Shown here: positions 1 to 6,907 of the stretch, piece by piece
Numbering within the stretch: position 1 is the first letter of the stretch
Layout: every line of letters begins with the position of its first letter
Source: Alphaproteobacteria bacterium UBA4588
GTDB lineage: Bacteria > Pseudomonadota > Alphaproteobacteria > Puniceispirillales > Puniceispirillaceae
Assembly: GCA_002387605.1 (NCBI GenBank)
Contig: DGJU01000046.1
Span: 735 to 24,837, forward strand
DNA length: 24,103 nucleotides
Reading direction: 5' to 3'
The notes under the pieces: model-generated
What the model was told of the DNA's origin: nothing
Databases searched by the model: none
The model's input: only the letters and a program-made list of their open reading frames with translations
Translations under genes and position numbers: made by a program

Positions 1-18
1 TACAGCTAAAGACTTAAT

Positions 19-52
19 CAAAAAGCCGCTCTGGTGACAGGGCGGCTTTTTG
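19..52. terminator. Bidirectional Rho-independent terminator
   Basis: A 15-bp stem (19-33 with 38-52, one G-T wobble) closes on the GNRA-type tetraloop GTGA. The lower stem is AAAAGCCGC on one side and GCGGCTTTT on the other, so both strands carry a T-run after a GC-rich stem. It can end transcription of a plus-strand gene lying left of the window and of the minus-strand yqaA-like gene whose stop is at 100. Confidence 0.85.
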
Positions 53-99
53 TTATTCGCATATGGCTGAAACATGCTCAACCTGCTCGGCGGTGAGGC

Positions 100-696
100 T
101 TAGTTCAGCAGATAAAACCCAGCTCCGAATGCTATCAGCAGGACTGATAATAATAGTATCAGCTTGCGCGGGCTACGGTGCCAGCGGGCCATACCAGCGA
201 TAATCATAAAGCGCGCTGTCCGCCCAATCGCTGACAGGAGTAAAAAGGGAAGCAACCCATAGCCAAACAGGCCAGCGCTTACCGCAATCACCTTATAGGG
301 CAGGGGCGTGAACGCACCCACCAGAACCAGCAATAAGCCAAGCCGTTGATAGGCGTCCGAGACATGCTGAAATTTTTCAGGACCCGCAATAGAAGCTGGA
401 AGCATCGCAAATAGCGCTTCAAGGCTTCCCGATAAACCAGCCCCGATAGCCCAGCCAATACCGCCGCCAACAACCGACGCCAAAGCCGTCAGTGCGGCAA
501 TCTTTATCCAGTTTTTCGGCCGCGCCAAAACACAGACAACAAGCAATGGGTCTGTTGGTATCGGGATAATAATGCTTTCAAGGGCGGAAAATAAATATAA
601 GCCAAGCCGCGCTTTGCTGCTATCAGCATGGCGGGTGATAAAGTGATAAAACCGGTTATACCGGTCCATCCATGAAGCGATAAATCCCTGTGCCAT
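100..696 (-). CDS. YqaA/DedA-like (VTT-domain) inner membrane protein
   Basis: The product is 198 residues and very hydrophobic, with about five membrane segments (near 32-55, 64-88, 118-142, 146-166 and 177-197). The motif ESIIIPIPTDPLL at 40-52 and the glycine-rich stretch after it match the SNARE-associated/VTT family, YqaA branch. Family members sit in the inner membrane, and distant relatives act in lipid-carrier flipping, but the job of YqaA proteins is not settled. The start is well supported: AAGGAG (705-710 on the plus strand, reverse complement) lies 8 bases before the ATG. The gene ends 48 bases from the terminator at 19-52. A tRNA-Leu gene lies 88 bases upstream on the same strand, so the two may share a transcript. 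The family call is fairly sure; the function is unknown. Confidence 0.8.
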   Translation of the reverse strand: MAQGFIASWMDRYNRFYHFITRHADSSKARLGLYLFSALESIIIPIPTDPLLVVCVLARPKNWIKIAALTALASVVGGGIGWAIGAGLSGSLEALFAMLPASIAGPEKFQHVSDAYQRLGLLLVLVGAFTPLPYKVIAVSAGLFGYGLLPFLLLSAIGRTARFMIIAGMARWHRSPRKLILLLSVLLIAFGAGFYLLN

Positions 697-784
697 TTGG
701 CAGGCTCCTTAGAAGAGGTCGGGGAGTGTTAGTCTTGTGCTGTTATAGCTAAGGCAGATACCGCGCCGGCAGAACCCGTAATGA

Positions 785-869
785 TGGTGGGGGTACTCGG
801 ACTTGAACCGAGAAGCCTTTCGGCACTGGATTTTGAATCCAGCGTGTTTACCAATTTCACCATACCCCC
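785..869 (-). tRNA. tRNA-Leu, anticodon CAA
   Basis: On the minus strand the gene folds as an 85-nt class II tRNA. The acceptor stem GGGGGTA pairs with TACCCCC. The anticodon loop is TTCAAAA inside a CTGGA/TCCAG stem, giving anticodon CAA, which reads UUG. A long variable arm (TGCCGAAAGGCTT region) follows, and the T-loop is GGTTCAAGTCC-like. The discriminator is A and CCA is encoded (785-787). The large variable arm and A73 are leucine identity features. There is no trace of an integrated element or a duplicated tRNA 3' end in the window. Confidence 0.95.
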
Positions 870-887
870 GCTTTGTATCGCGCTCTT

Positions 888-1019
888 CTGATATCATACG
901 ATATCAGTCTGCCGCGATGCGACCCCCGCTTTCTACACTACCTTTTATATAAAGTGCAATTTCTGATTTACCGAAATATCAGTCAAAAATAATCGGCTTC
1001 AGAGTGCTCTGGATATCAG
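888..1019. promoter_or_regulatory. Intergenic region with repeated GATATCAG elements
   Basis: This sequence lies between the divergent tRNA-Leu and prpD-like genes. It contains a perfect inverted repeat, CTGATATC-ATAC-GATATCAG (888-907). Further copies of the half-site are ATATCAG (977-983) and GATATCAG (1012-1019). A small CAGAG-TG-CTCTG palindrome lies at 1000-1011. Spaced inverted half-sites of this kind suggest a dimeric regulator, but I cannot name it. The AT content alone could produce some of the copies. No convincing -35/-10 pair was found. Confidence 0.3.
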
Positions 1020-1069
1020 GGCTGTTTTTTTAGTGACAGAATGGCAAAAAGAGACGCACACTTGCTATT

Positions 1070-2530
1070 ATGGACATCGCTCATCATACCGATACAGTTC
1101 TTGATTTCATTCACAAAACACGCCTGTCTGATATTCCAGCAGAGGTCAAAGATCGGGCGCGTACGCTGCTCATGGATATCATCGGGGTGGCAGCCGTCGG
1201 CGCGCAGACACCTACCGCACGCATCATAACTGATTATGTTATTGCCCAGATGTCAGCAGGTGAGGGCTGTCCCTCGGCGCCGATTTTGTTTGATGGGCGG
1301 CAGGTTAGTCCGGCCGGCGCGGCACTGGCGGGCGGCATGATGATTGACTCGCTTGATGCCCATGATGGCCAAAAACTAACCAAAGGGCATGTCGGCTGCG
1401 GTATTGTACCTGCAATCCTTGCCAGCCTTGCAGAAACAGGCCGGATGGATGATGAGGATGAGCTCCTGACCTGCCTTGTTATTGGCTATGAAATTGGCAC
1501 AAGGCTTGGCATCGCCTTACATCGCTCAGCTGATGATTTTCATACATCTGGTGCCTGGATTGCGGTTGCTTGTGCTGGGCTTGCGTCGCGCATTCACAAG
1601 CTCGATAAGGATAGAATGTTTCATGCAATGGGGATTGCAGAATATCACGGCCCACGAAGCCAGATGATGCGCGTTATTGACCATGCAACAATGCTGAAAG
1701 ACGGGTCTGGCTGGGGCGCGATGGCGGGGGTGAGTGCGGCTGCACTTGCCAAAGCAGGATTTACCGGCGCGCCGGCTATCACTATCAGCGCGAGTGAACA
1801 TGCCGACCTTTATGCCGATCTCGGCAGCCGGTGGTATACATGCGAGCAATATATAAAATTATGGCCTGTCTGCCGATGGGCGCAACCTGCAATCCAAGGG
1901 GTGTTTGAGCTACAGGCAGAAGCGCGCCTGCAGCCAGATGATATCGCAGCGATTCGGATTAGCACCTTTCATGAAGCAAAGCGTCTGGCAAGTCCGCACC
2001 CCACAAGTTCAGATGAAGCGCAATATTCTATCTGCTGGCCCGTCGCAGCCGCTATTTATGCCTGTGCAGAGGGGCGGCGGTTCGGGCCTTATGATGTATC
2101 AGATGACGCCTTGGCACGTGCTGATATCCATCGTCTTGCTGACAGGATTATCATAGAGGAAGATGAGCAGATGAATGCTGTCTTCCCCGCACAGCGTCTG
2201 GCGCGCATTAAAATAAGTGATAATGAGGGGAATCAGCGCATATCAGCAGTCGTTTCTGCCCGCGGCGATCCCGAAACGCCCTTATCATATGATGAAATAG
2301 TCGATAAATTTCATTTTTTAATATCGCTGTCTCACAAAGCATCATCTGCATATGATATCGTAGCGGCCTGTCAGCAGCTAGCAGCAACAGAGGATGAGGG
2401 CATGCAGTACGGCCTAGGCAGGCTTGATGCCGTAGCAGGTAATGCTAAAAAAATAACGAAAATACAACAAGTTACAGAGAATAATCCGGAGATAAGAAGA
2501 GAACTATCTCTGGGCGCTCTTCTTTTCTGA
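1070..2530 (+). CDS. MmgE/PrpD family protein (dehydratase/epimerase fold)
   Basis: The 486-residue length is normal for the MmgE/PrpD family. This family includes 2-methylcitrate dehydratase (PrpD), cis-aconitate decarboxylase and iminodisuccinate epimerase. The opening (FIHKTRLSDIPAEVKDRARTL, residues 13-33) is the family's helical N-terminus. The conserved active-site region is recognisable as ALAGGMMIDSLDAHDG (86-100) followed by KGHVGCGIVPAILASLAE. There are no other propionate genes nearby (prpB or prpC), so 2-methylcitrate is not the obvious substrate. The gene is followed by an ABC importer on the same strand after 260 bases, with its own regulatory-looking leader, so they may be linked functionally rather than strictly co-transcribed. 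The ribosome binding site is weak (AAGAGA about 15 bases upstream). The family is sure; the substrate is unknown. Confidence 0.85.
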   Translation: MDIAHHTDTVLDFIHKTRLSDIPAEVKDRARTLLMDIIGVAAVGAQTPTARIITDYVIAQMSAGEGCPSAPILFDGRQVSPAGAALAGGMMIDSLDAHDGQKLTKGHVGCGIVPAILASLAETGRMDDEDELLTCLVIGYEIGTRLGIALHRSADDFHTSGAWIAVACAGLASRIHKLDKDRMFHAMGIAEYHGPRSQMMRVIDHATMLKDGSGWGAMAGVSAAALAKAGFTGAPAITISASEHADLYADLGSRWYTCEQYIKLWPVCRWAQPAIQGVFELQAEARLQPDDIAAIRISTFHEAKRLASPHPTSSDEAQYSICWPVAAAIYACAEGRRFGPYDVSDDALARADIHRLADRIIIEEDEQMNAVFPAQRLARIKISDNEGNQRISAVVSARGDPETPLSYDEIVDKFHFLISLSHKASSAYDIVAACQQLAATEDEGMQYGLGRLDAVAGNAKKITKIQQVTENNPEIRRELSLGALLF

Positions 2531-2535
2531 TGGAA

Positions 2536-2704
2536 GTGACTAAGTCACCTAAATAATCGATAATGCGCGCCGGCGTTGCTCAAAAATTCAAGCGCCAAAG
2601 AGCGAAAAAAACAATGTGGCAGTGCTAATTTGGTGGCTATTTGGTGTTTTAACCACAAAACTATCGTCTGGAGCCTTGCGGCATAACCCTGATATGTTAG
2701 GCTC
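2536..2704. promoter_or_regulatory. Regulatory leader of the ABC importer operon (palindrome, tandem repeats, hairpin)
   Basis: The 260-base gap (2531-2790) before the binding-protein gene holds no coding sequence. It contains a 13-bp palindrome GTGAC-TAA-GTCAC at 2536-2548. Two direct copies of ATTTGGTG (2628-2635 and 2639-2646) are offset by 11 bases, about one helical turn. A 6-bp hairpin GAGCCT/AGGCTC lies at 2671-2676 and 2699-2704. The tandem copies look like an operator. The hairpin has no T-run and does not match a riboswitch I know. I could not fix a promoter with confidence. Confidence 0.35.
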
Positions 2705-2790
2705 TTGGAAATGACGGTCGATTGGGTCGCCTTCAGCGCGTCCCCACGTCTAAAATAATTAAGCGTTAACCGTCTCTAGGGAGAAAAAAT

Positions 2791-4467
2791 ATGTCTAAAC
2801 AAACAATTAATGGCAAGCCATTGCATTCAGCAATCGCGACCTATGCCGATGAATTCAAAGCAGGTGAATTGTCCCGCCGTGAATTTCTAGCGAGAGCCTC
2901 TGCGCTCGGTGCCACAACTGCTGCTGCTTATGCCATGATCGGCATGAACCCTGCTGGAGCTGTAAACTGGCAAAACCCAGCAAAAACGGGCGGCACACTG
3001 CGCATTCAACAAGAAGTTCGCGCGTTGAAAGATCCACGTACATATGACTGGTCACAAATTGCTAACTTTTCAAGTGGGTGGCTAGAATATCTCGTTTCTT
3101 ATGAAAACGATGGAACACTTCGTGGCCAGCTCATTGAAAGTTGGGAAGTAAATGACGACGCAACTGTCTACACATTGAATGTCCGCAAGGGTGTGAAGTG
3201 GAACAATGGTGATGATTTCACTGCGGCTGACGTTGCACATAATTTTGAGCGCTGGGCTGATAAAGCTGTTGAGGGTAACTCAATGGCAGGTCGTATGGCA
3301 TCGCTTATTGACCCTGCAACAAACAAAGCAGGCTCCGGTGTAATCGAGATTGTTGATAGTCATACTGTTCGTTTAAACCTCACGAGCCCAGATATTACTA
3401 TAATCGTTGGCGCAGCAGACTACCCAGCTGCCGTTGTTCATTCATCACACGATGATTCGCCAGAAGGAATGATGGCAAACCCTATCGGTACAGGCCCGTA
3501 TCTGCCAGAATCAATGGAAGTTGGCGTGAAAGGTGTTCTTGTCCGTAATGAAAACCATAGCTGGTGGAACGCCGGAAATGGTGCTTGGCTAGACCGTGTT
3601 GAGTTCATCGATTACGGCACAGACCCGTCAGCGTTCGTTGCGGCTGCTGAAGCTGATGAAATCGACATGCTTTATGAAACAACTGGCGATTTTGTTGAAG
3701 TCTTTGATAGCTTGGGCCAATGGAATAAGTCAGAAGCTATTACTGCTTCCACCATTGTTATTAGGCCAAATCAATTAGCCGAGGTTGATGGAAAGAAGCC
3801 ATATGCTGATGCGCGTGTTCGTCGTGCTCTTGCAATGGCTGTTGATAATTCTGTCTGTCTTGAACTTGGCTATGCTGGTCTTGGCACACCTGCCGAAAAT
3901 CATCATGTATGCCCAATCCATCCAGAATATGCTGAGTTGCCAAAGCAGAAAGTTGACCCTGCCGGCGCAAAGGCTCTCATGGCCGAAGCTGGAATGGCTG
4001 ATTTTGAGCACGAACTTATCTCAATTGATGATAATTGGCGCAAAGATACAACAGACTCTGTCGCGGCTCAATTACGTGAAGCTGGTATCAAGGTTAAGCG
4101 GACCATTCTTCCGGGCTCAACTTTCTGGAATGATTGGGTGAAGTATCCGTTCTCATCAACAAATTGGAATATGCGTCCTCTTGGTGTTCAGGTTCTGGGC
4201 CTCGCTTATCGTTCAGGCGAAGCGTGGAATGAAGCTGGCTTTGCAAACGCAGAATTTGACGGTCTGCTTGCACAGGCTAATGGTATCGCAAGCGCTGATG
4301 AGCGACGTAAGGTGATGTACCGTATTGAAGAGATTATGCAGGAAGAAGGCGTAACAATTCAGCCTTACTGGCGTTCTCTTTATCGTCATGCGAAGAAAAA
4401 TTTGGTCAATGCTGAAATGCACCCAACTTTTGAAATTCGCCCTCAGTATTTGGGTTTCAACTCATAG
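2791..4467 (+). CDS. ABC importer substrate-binding protein (SBP_bac_5, peptide/nickel/opine class), Tat-exported
   Basis: The product is 558 residues. It has an N-terminal Tat signal, with SRREFLA at 28-34, a hydrophobic alanine-rich run and a likely cleavage after AGA (55-57). This points to export to the periplasm in folded form. The mature part is the family 5 solute-binding fold: GGTLRI, then ESWEVNDDATVYTLNVRKG and W.NG..FTA.DVA.NFERW near residues 130-155. Family members deliver peptides, opines, nickel chelates or other amino-acid-like compounds to a DppB/DppC-type permease. The ligand cannot be read from sequence. AGGGAG at 2778-2783, seven bases before the ATG, is a strong ribosome binding site, which suggests high expression. 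Permease and ATPase genes follow after a 197-base gap containing a hairpin. Confidence 0.93.
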   Translation: MSKQTINGKPLHSAIATYADEFKAGELSRREFLARASALGATTAAAYAMIGMNPAGAVNWQNPAKTGGTLRIQQEVRALKDPRTYDWSQIANFSSGWLEYLVSYENDGTLRGQLIESWEVNDDATVYTLNVRKGVKWNNGDDFTAADVAHNFERWADKAVEGNSMAGRMASLIDPATNKAGSGVIEIVDSHTVRLNLTSPDITIIVGAADYPAAVVHSSHDDSPEGMMANPIGTGPYLPESMEVGVKGVLVRNENHSWWNAGNGAWLDRVEFIDYGTDPSAFVAAAEADEIDMLYETTGDFVEVFDSLGQWNKSEAITASTIVIRPNQLAEVDGKKPYADARVRRALAMAVDNSVCLELGYAGLGTPAENHHVCPIHPEYAELPKQKVDPAGAKALMAEAGMADFEHELISIDDNWRKDTTDSVAAQLREAGIKVKRTILPGSTFWNDWVKYPFSSTNWNMRPLGVQVLGLAYRSGEAWNEAGFANAEFDGLLAQANGIASADERRKVMYRIEEIMQEEGVTIQPYWRSLYRHAKKNLVNAEMHPTFEIRPQYLGFNS

Positions 4468-4485
4468 GCTGACGACCTAAATATT

Positions 4486-4516
4486 AAGGCTGGCGCCAGA
4501 TTAGGTGCCAGCCTTT
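4486..4516 (+). terminator. Mid-operon hairpin (attenuator or 3'-end stabiliser)
   Basis: A 12-bp stem, AAGGCTGGCGCC (4486-4497) with GGTGCCAGCCTT (4504-4515), has one G-T wobble and a 6-base loop. It starts 18 bases after the binding-protein stop. Only a short TTT follows, so it looks like a partial terminator or an mRNA 3'-end protector. This layout commonly lets the binding protein be made in excess over the membrane components. Confidence 0.6.
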
Positions 4517-4664
4517 ACCAAAGAATAAATCCATTATTGTGTACCCGCTAGTGCTGAGATAAATTACAAATATGGCCTTTTGTCTGAAAATGGCTGTTGG
4601 GTTTATATTGTGCAATTAGCGCAGTAATCAGCTCTTTATTCGTCGGTACAAAGAAAGAAGATGC

Positions 4665-5711
4665 ATGCTTATCTTTTTTGCAAAACGTCTAAGTGTTATG
4701 CTTTTGACCGCCATCTGCCTAACCTTTGTTGTGTTTTTTCTCACCAATCTACATCCAAATTTAGAGAAGCTTGCCAAGCAGCAGGCAAGCATGCGTATGA
4801 CTGATGCTGAGGTTACCTCCTGGCTTGAAAAAAATGGCTATGCAAAACCTGTATTAGTGCGCTACGGCGAGTGGCTTGGCGTTGCCCCGGGATGGGTTTT
4901 AGAAGACACAGATGGCAAAGTTACAGGACGTTGCATCACTTACAAGAATAAGGACACAGTCCCCCCTCGCTTCTGTGGTATTCTTCAAGGGAATTTTGGA
5001 TACTCCTCAGTTTTTAAAGAGCCGGTTGAGGTGATTGTAAATAGGCGTCTTGCTCTCACAGGCAAGCTGATGTTCTGGGTCATGATTGTCATGGTGCCAA
5101 TGGCGCTTCTAATAGGCGTGATGGCCGGCATGAGAGAGGGGTCTCGTACTGACCGATCGCTTTCTACGTTTTCTATCATTACAACTGCAACCCCTGAATA
5201 TGTCTCAGGCGTTATCTTTATTGTCGTGTTTGCCAGTTCGGCCACCGGGCTCAAATGGTTCAAAGGAACAGCGACTTCGGCGATGGATGAGATTACCTTT
5301 GCCAACTTTACCTTGCCGGTGATGACGATGGCACTTTATGGCATGGGCTATATTGCGCGGATGACGCGTGCTTCTATGGCAGAGGTCATGACAACTCAAT
5401 ATATTCGTACCGCGCGTCTCAAAGGCGTAAAATTTCATAATATCGTTTTGAAGCACGCATTGCGGAACGCTCTTATTGCTCCATTCACTGTTATTATGTT
5501 GCAGTTTCCGTGGCTTTTGACAGGCGTCGTGATTGTCGAAACATTATTCAATTACAAGGGGCTTGGATGGACATTAGTGCAAGCTGCTGGAAATAATGAT
5601 GTTGAGCTTTTACTGTCATGTTCAATTGTTGCCGTTCTGGTTGTGCTGATAACGCAACTTATCTCAGATATCGGGTATGTGTATCTTAATCCCCGTATCC
5701 GGATAAGCTAG
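4665..5711 (+). CDS. ABC importer permease, DppB/OppB type
   Basis: The 348-residue inner membrane protein belongs to the binding-protein-dependent transport permease family. It has an N-terminal membrane segment (residues 7-28) and a long periplasmic loop carrying the family's LQGNFGYSS motif. Five further segments run from about residue 130 to the end. The cytoplasmic EAA-type loop that contacts the ATPase is seen around TQYIRTARLKGVKFHNIVLKH. The translation start is at 4665. An ATG at 4661 is out of frame and rejected. AAGAAAG just upstream is a modest ribosome binding site. It presumably pairs with the permease encoded 22 bases downstream. Two cysteines in the periplasmic loop (in GRCITY and RFCGIL) could form a disulphide, but this is inference. 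Confidence 0.92.
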   Translation: MLIFFAKRLSVMLLTAICLTFVVFFLTNLHPNLEKLAKQQASMRMTDAEVTSWLEKNGYAKPVLVRYGEWLGVAPGWVLEDTDGKVTGRCITYKNKDTVPPRFCGILQGNFGYSSVFKEPVEVIVNRRLALTGKLMFWVMIVMVPMALLIGVMAGMREGSRTDRSLSTFSIITTATPEYVSGVIFIVVFASSATGLKWFKGTATSAMDEITFANFTLPVMTMALYGMGYIARMTRASMAEVMTTQYIRTARLKGVKFHNIVLKHALRNALIAPFTVIMLQFPWLLTGVVIVETLFNYKGLGWTLVQAAGNNDVELLLSCSIVAVLVVLITQLISDIGYVYLNPRIRIS

Positions 5712-5733
5712 GCGAGAGCGAGGAAATAGACCG

Positions 5734-6888
5734 ATGGAAAAGCTTAGCTGGCTAGAAATTTTCATTTCTATCATTGGACAGTTTACCCCTGTCTGGATTG
5801 CAATGGCGATTATCTTTGCGCTCTCAATTATTTATAAGCGCCGCCTGGGCCTATATGGCAGGTTATTTGATAGTCCGGTTGGCATGATAGGATTTGGCAT
5901 TGTGCTATTCTGGGTGCTGGCGGCTTTGCTGGCCGATGTCATCGTAACGCATGACCCCCTCGCACAAGTCTCTGGCATGAAAAACAAGGTTCCCGGAACG
6001 CCCGTGCGCGGTGTTGAGGGTTCATGGTACCTTCTGGGCGGTGATAATCTTGCCCGTGATGTCTTCAGCCGGATGGTTATGGGGGCGCGTCATGTGCTGT
6101 CGATTGCACCGACTGCAACGGCATTTGCCTTTATGGTTGGTATTACCCTTGGCTTGCCAGCAGGTTATTTTGGTAAGCGTCTTGATACATTTTTGAGTTT
6201 CCTGTCCAACCTTGTTTTGGCCTTTCCGGTTATTCTGCTGTTCTATTTGCTTGTAACGCCAGAAATTAGGGTTACGGGCATTCCGATGATTATGGCAGGC
6301 GTGCTGTTTTTATTCCCAATTATATTTGTTGTTCTGCTCTGGCAATCGCGTTATTTCACGCAGCCCGCTAAACGGAACCTGTTTGTTGGTGTTACCCTTG
6401 TTATTGGGTTGTGGGCTTATTCAGGTCTTGCCTTTAATGCTGACCCGCTCAACATCTTTTACATGGATTCAAACCTGCTGAATGTGTTTGTGTCTGTTGT
6501 CTTTGTGAATTCTCCGACTGTGTTCAGAATTGTGCGCGGTATTACCCTTGATATTCAGACCCGTGATTATGTTGCGGCTGCCCAGACGAGGGGCGAGGGT
6601 GCCTGGTATATTATGCTATGGGAAATTTTGCCAAATGCGCGCGGGCCTCTGATTGTCGATTTCTGTTTGCGTATTGGCTACACAACGATTTTGCTCGGAA
6701 CACTTGGGTTCTTTGGGCTTGGGGTTAGTCCTGAAAGTCCAGATTGGGGATCAACCATTAATGATGGGCGTAAATTACTGGGGATTTACCCGCACCCTGC
6801 ATTGCCGCCAACATTAGCGCTTATGTCGCTTGTTCTGGGATTGAATATGCTGGCGGATGGCCTGCGCGAAGAATCGCTCAAAGACTAG
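5734..6888 (+). CDS. ABC importer permease, DppC/OppC type (enlarged)
   Basis: This is the second permease subunit, 384 residues against about 280-310 for typical DppC. The family's core is clear: GGDNLARDVFSRMVMGAR before the transport domain, an EAA loop around DYVAAAQTRGEGAWYIMLWE, and a C-terminal end with SPESPDWGSTINDGR. The additional length comes from an extra N-terminal membrane segment (about 12-34) and an insertion of about two hydrophobic segments in the middle of the transport domain (roughly 180-245). A ribosome binding site (AGGA, 5721-5724) precedes the ATG in the 22-base gap after the first permease. With its partner it should form the transmembrane pore. Confidence 0.9.
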   Translation: MEKLSWLEIFISIIGQFTPVWIAMAIIFALSIIYKRRLGLYGRLFDSPVGMIGFGIVLFWVLAALLADVIVTHDPLAQVSGMKNKVPGTPVRGVEGSWYLLGGDNLARDVFSRMVMGARHVLSIAPTATAFAFMVGITLGLPAGYFGKRLDTFLSFLSNLVLAFPVILLFYLLVTPEIRVTGIPMIMAGVLFLFPIIFVVLLWQSRYFTQPAKRNLFVGVTLVIGLWAYSGLAFNADPLNIFYMDSNLLNVFVSVVFVNSPTVFRIVRGITLDIQTRDYVAAAQTRGEGAWYIMLWEILPNARGPLIVDFCLRIGYTTILLGTLGFFGLGVSPESPDWGSTINDGRKLLGIYPHPALPPTLALMSLVLGLNMLADGLREESLKD

Positions 6889-6907
6889 GAGTGGGGGAGA
6901 AAACAAG

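Noticed and set aside
785..869. tRNA-Leu as attachment site of an integrated element
   Set aside because: No integrase and no second copy of the tRNA 3' end were seen, and the flanking gene content looks chromosomal.
1041..1229. Upstream ATG as start of the PrpD-family gene
   Set aside because: It is in a different frame from the conserved protein and its translation has no family similarity.
1070..2530. Assignment as 2-methylcitrate dehydratase (prpD)
   Set aside because: No prpB, prpC or acnD-type neighbours are present and the family covers several unrelated substrates, so only the family name is given.
6857..6907. Earlier ATG for the fused ATPase
   Set aside because: It lies inside the preceding permease gene; the ATG at 6908 has a strong ribosome binding site at proper spacing.
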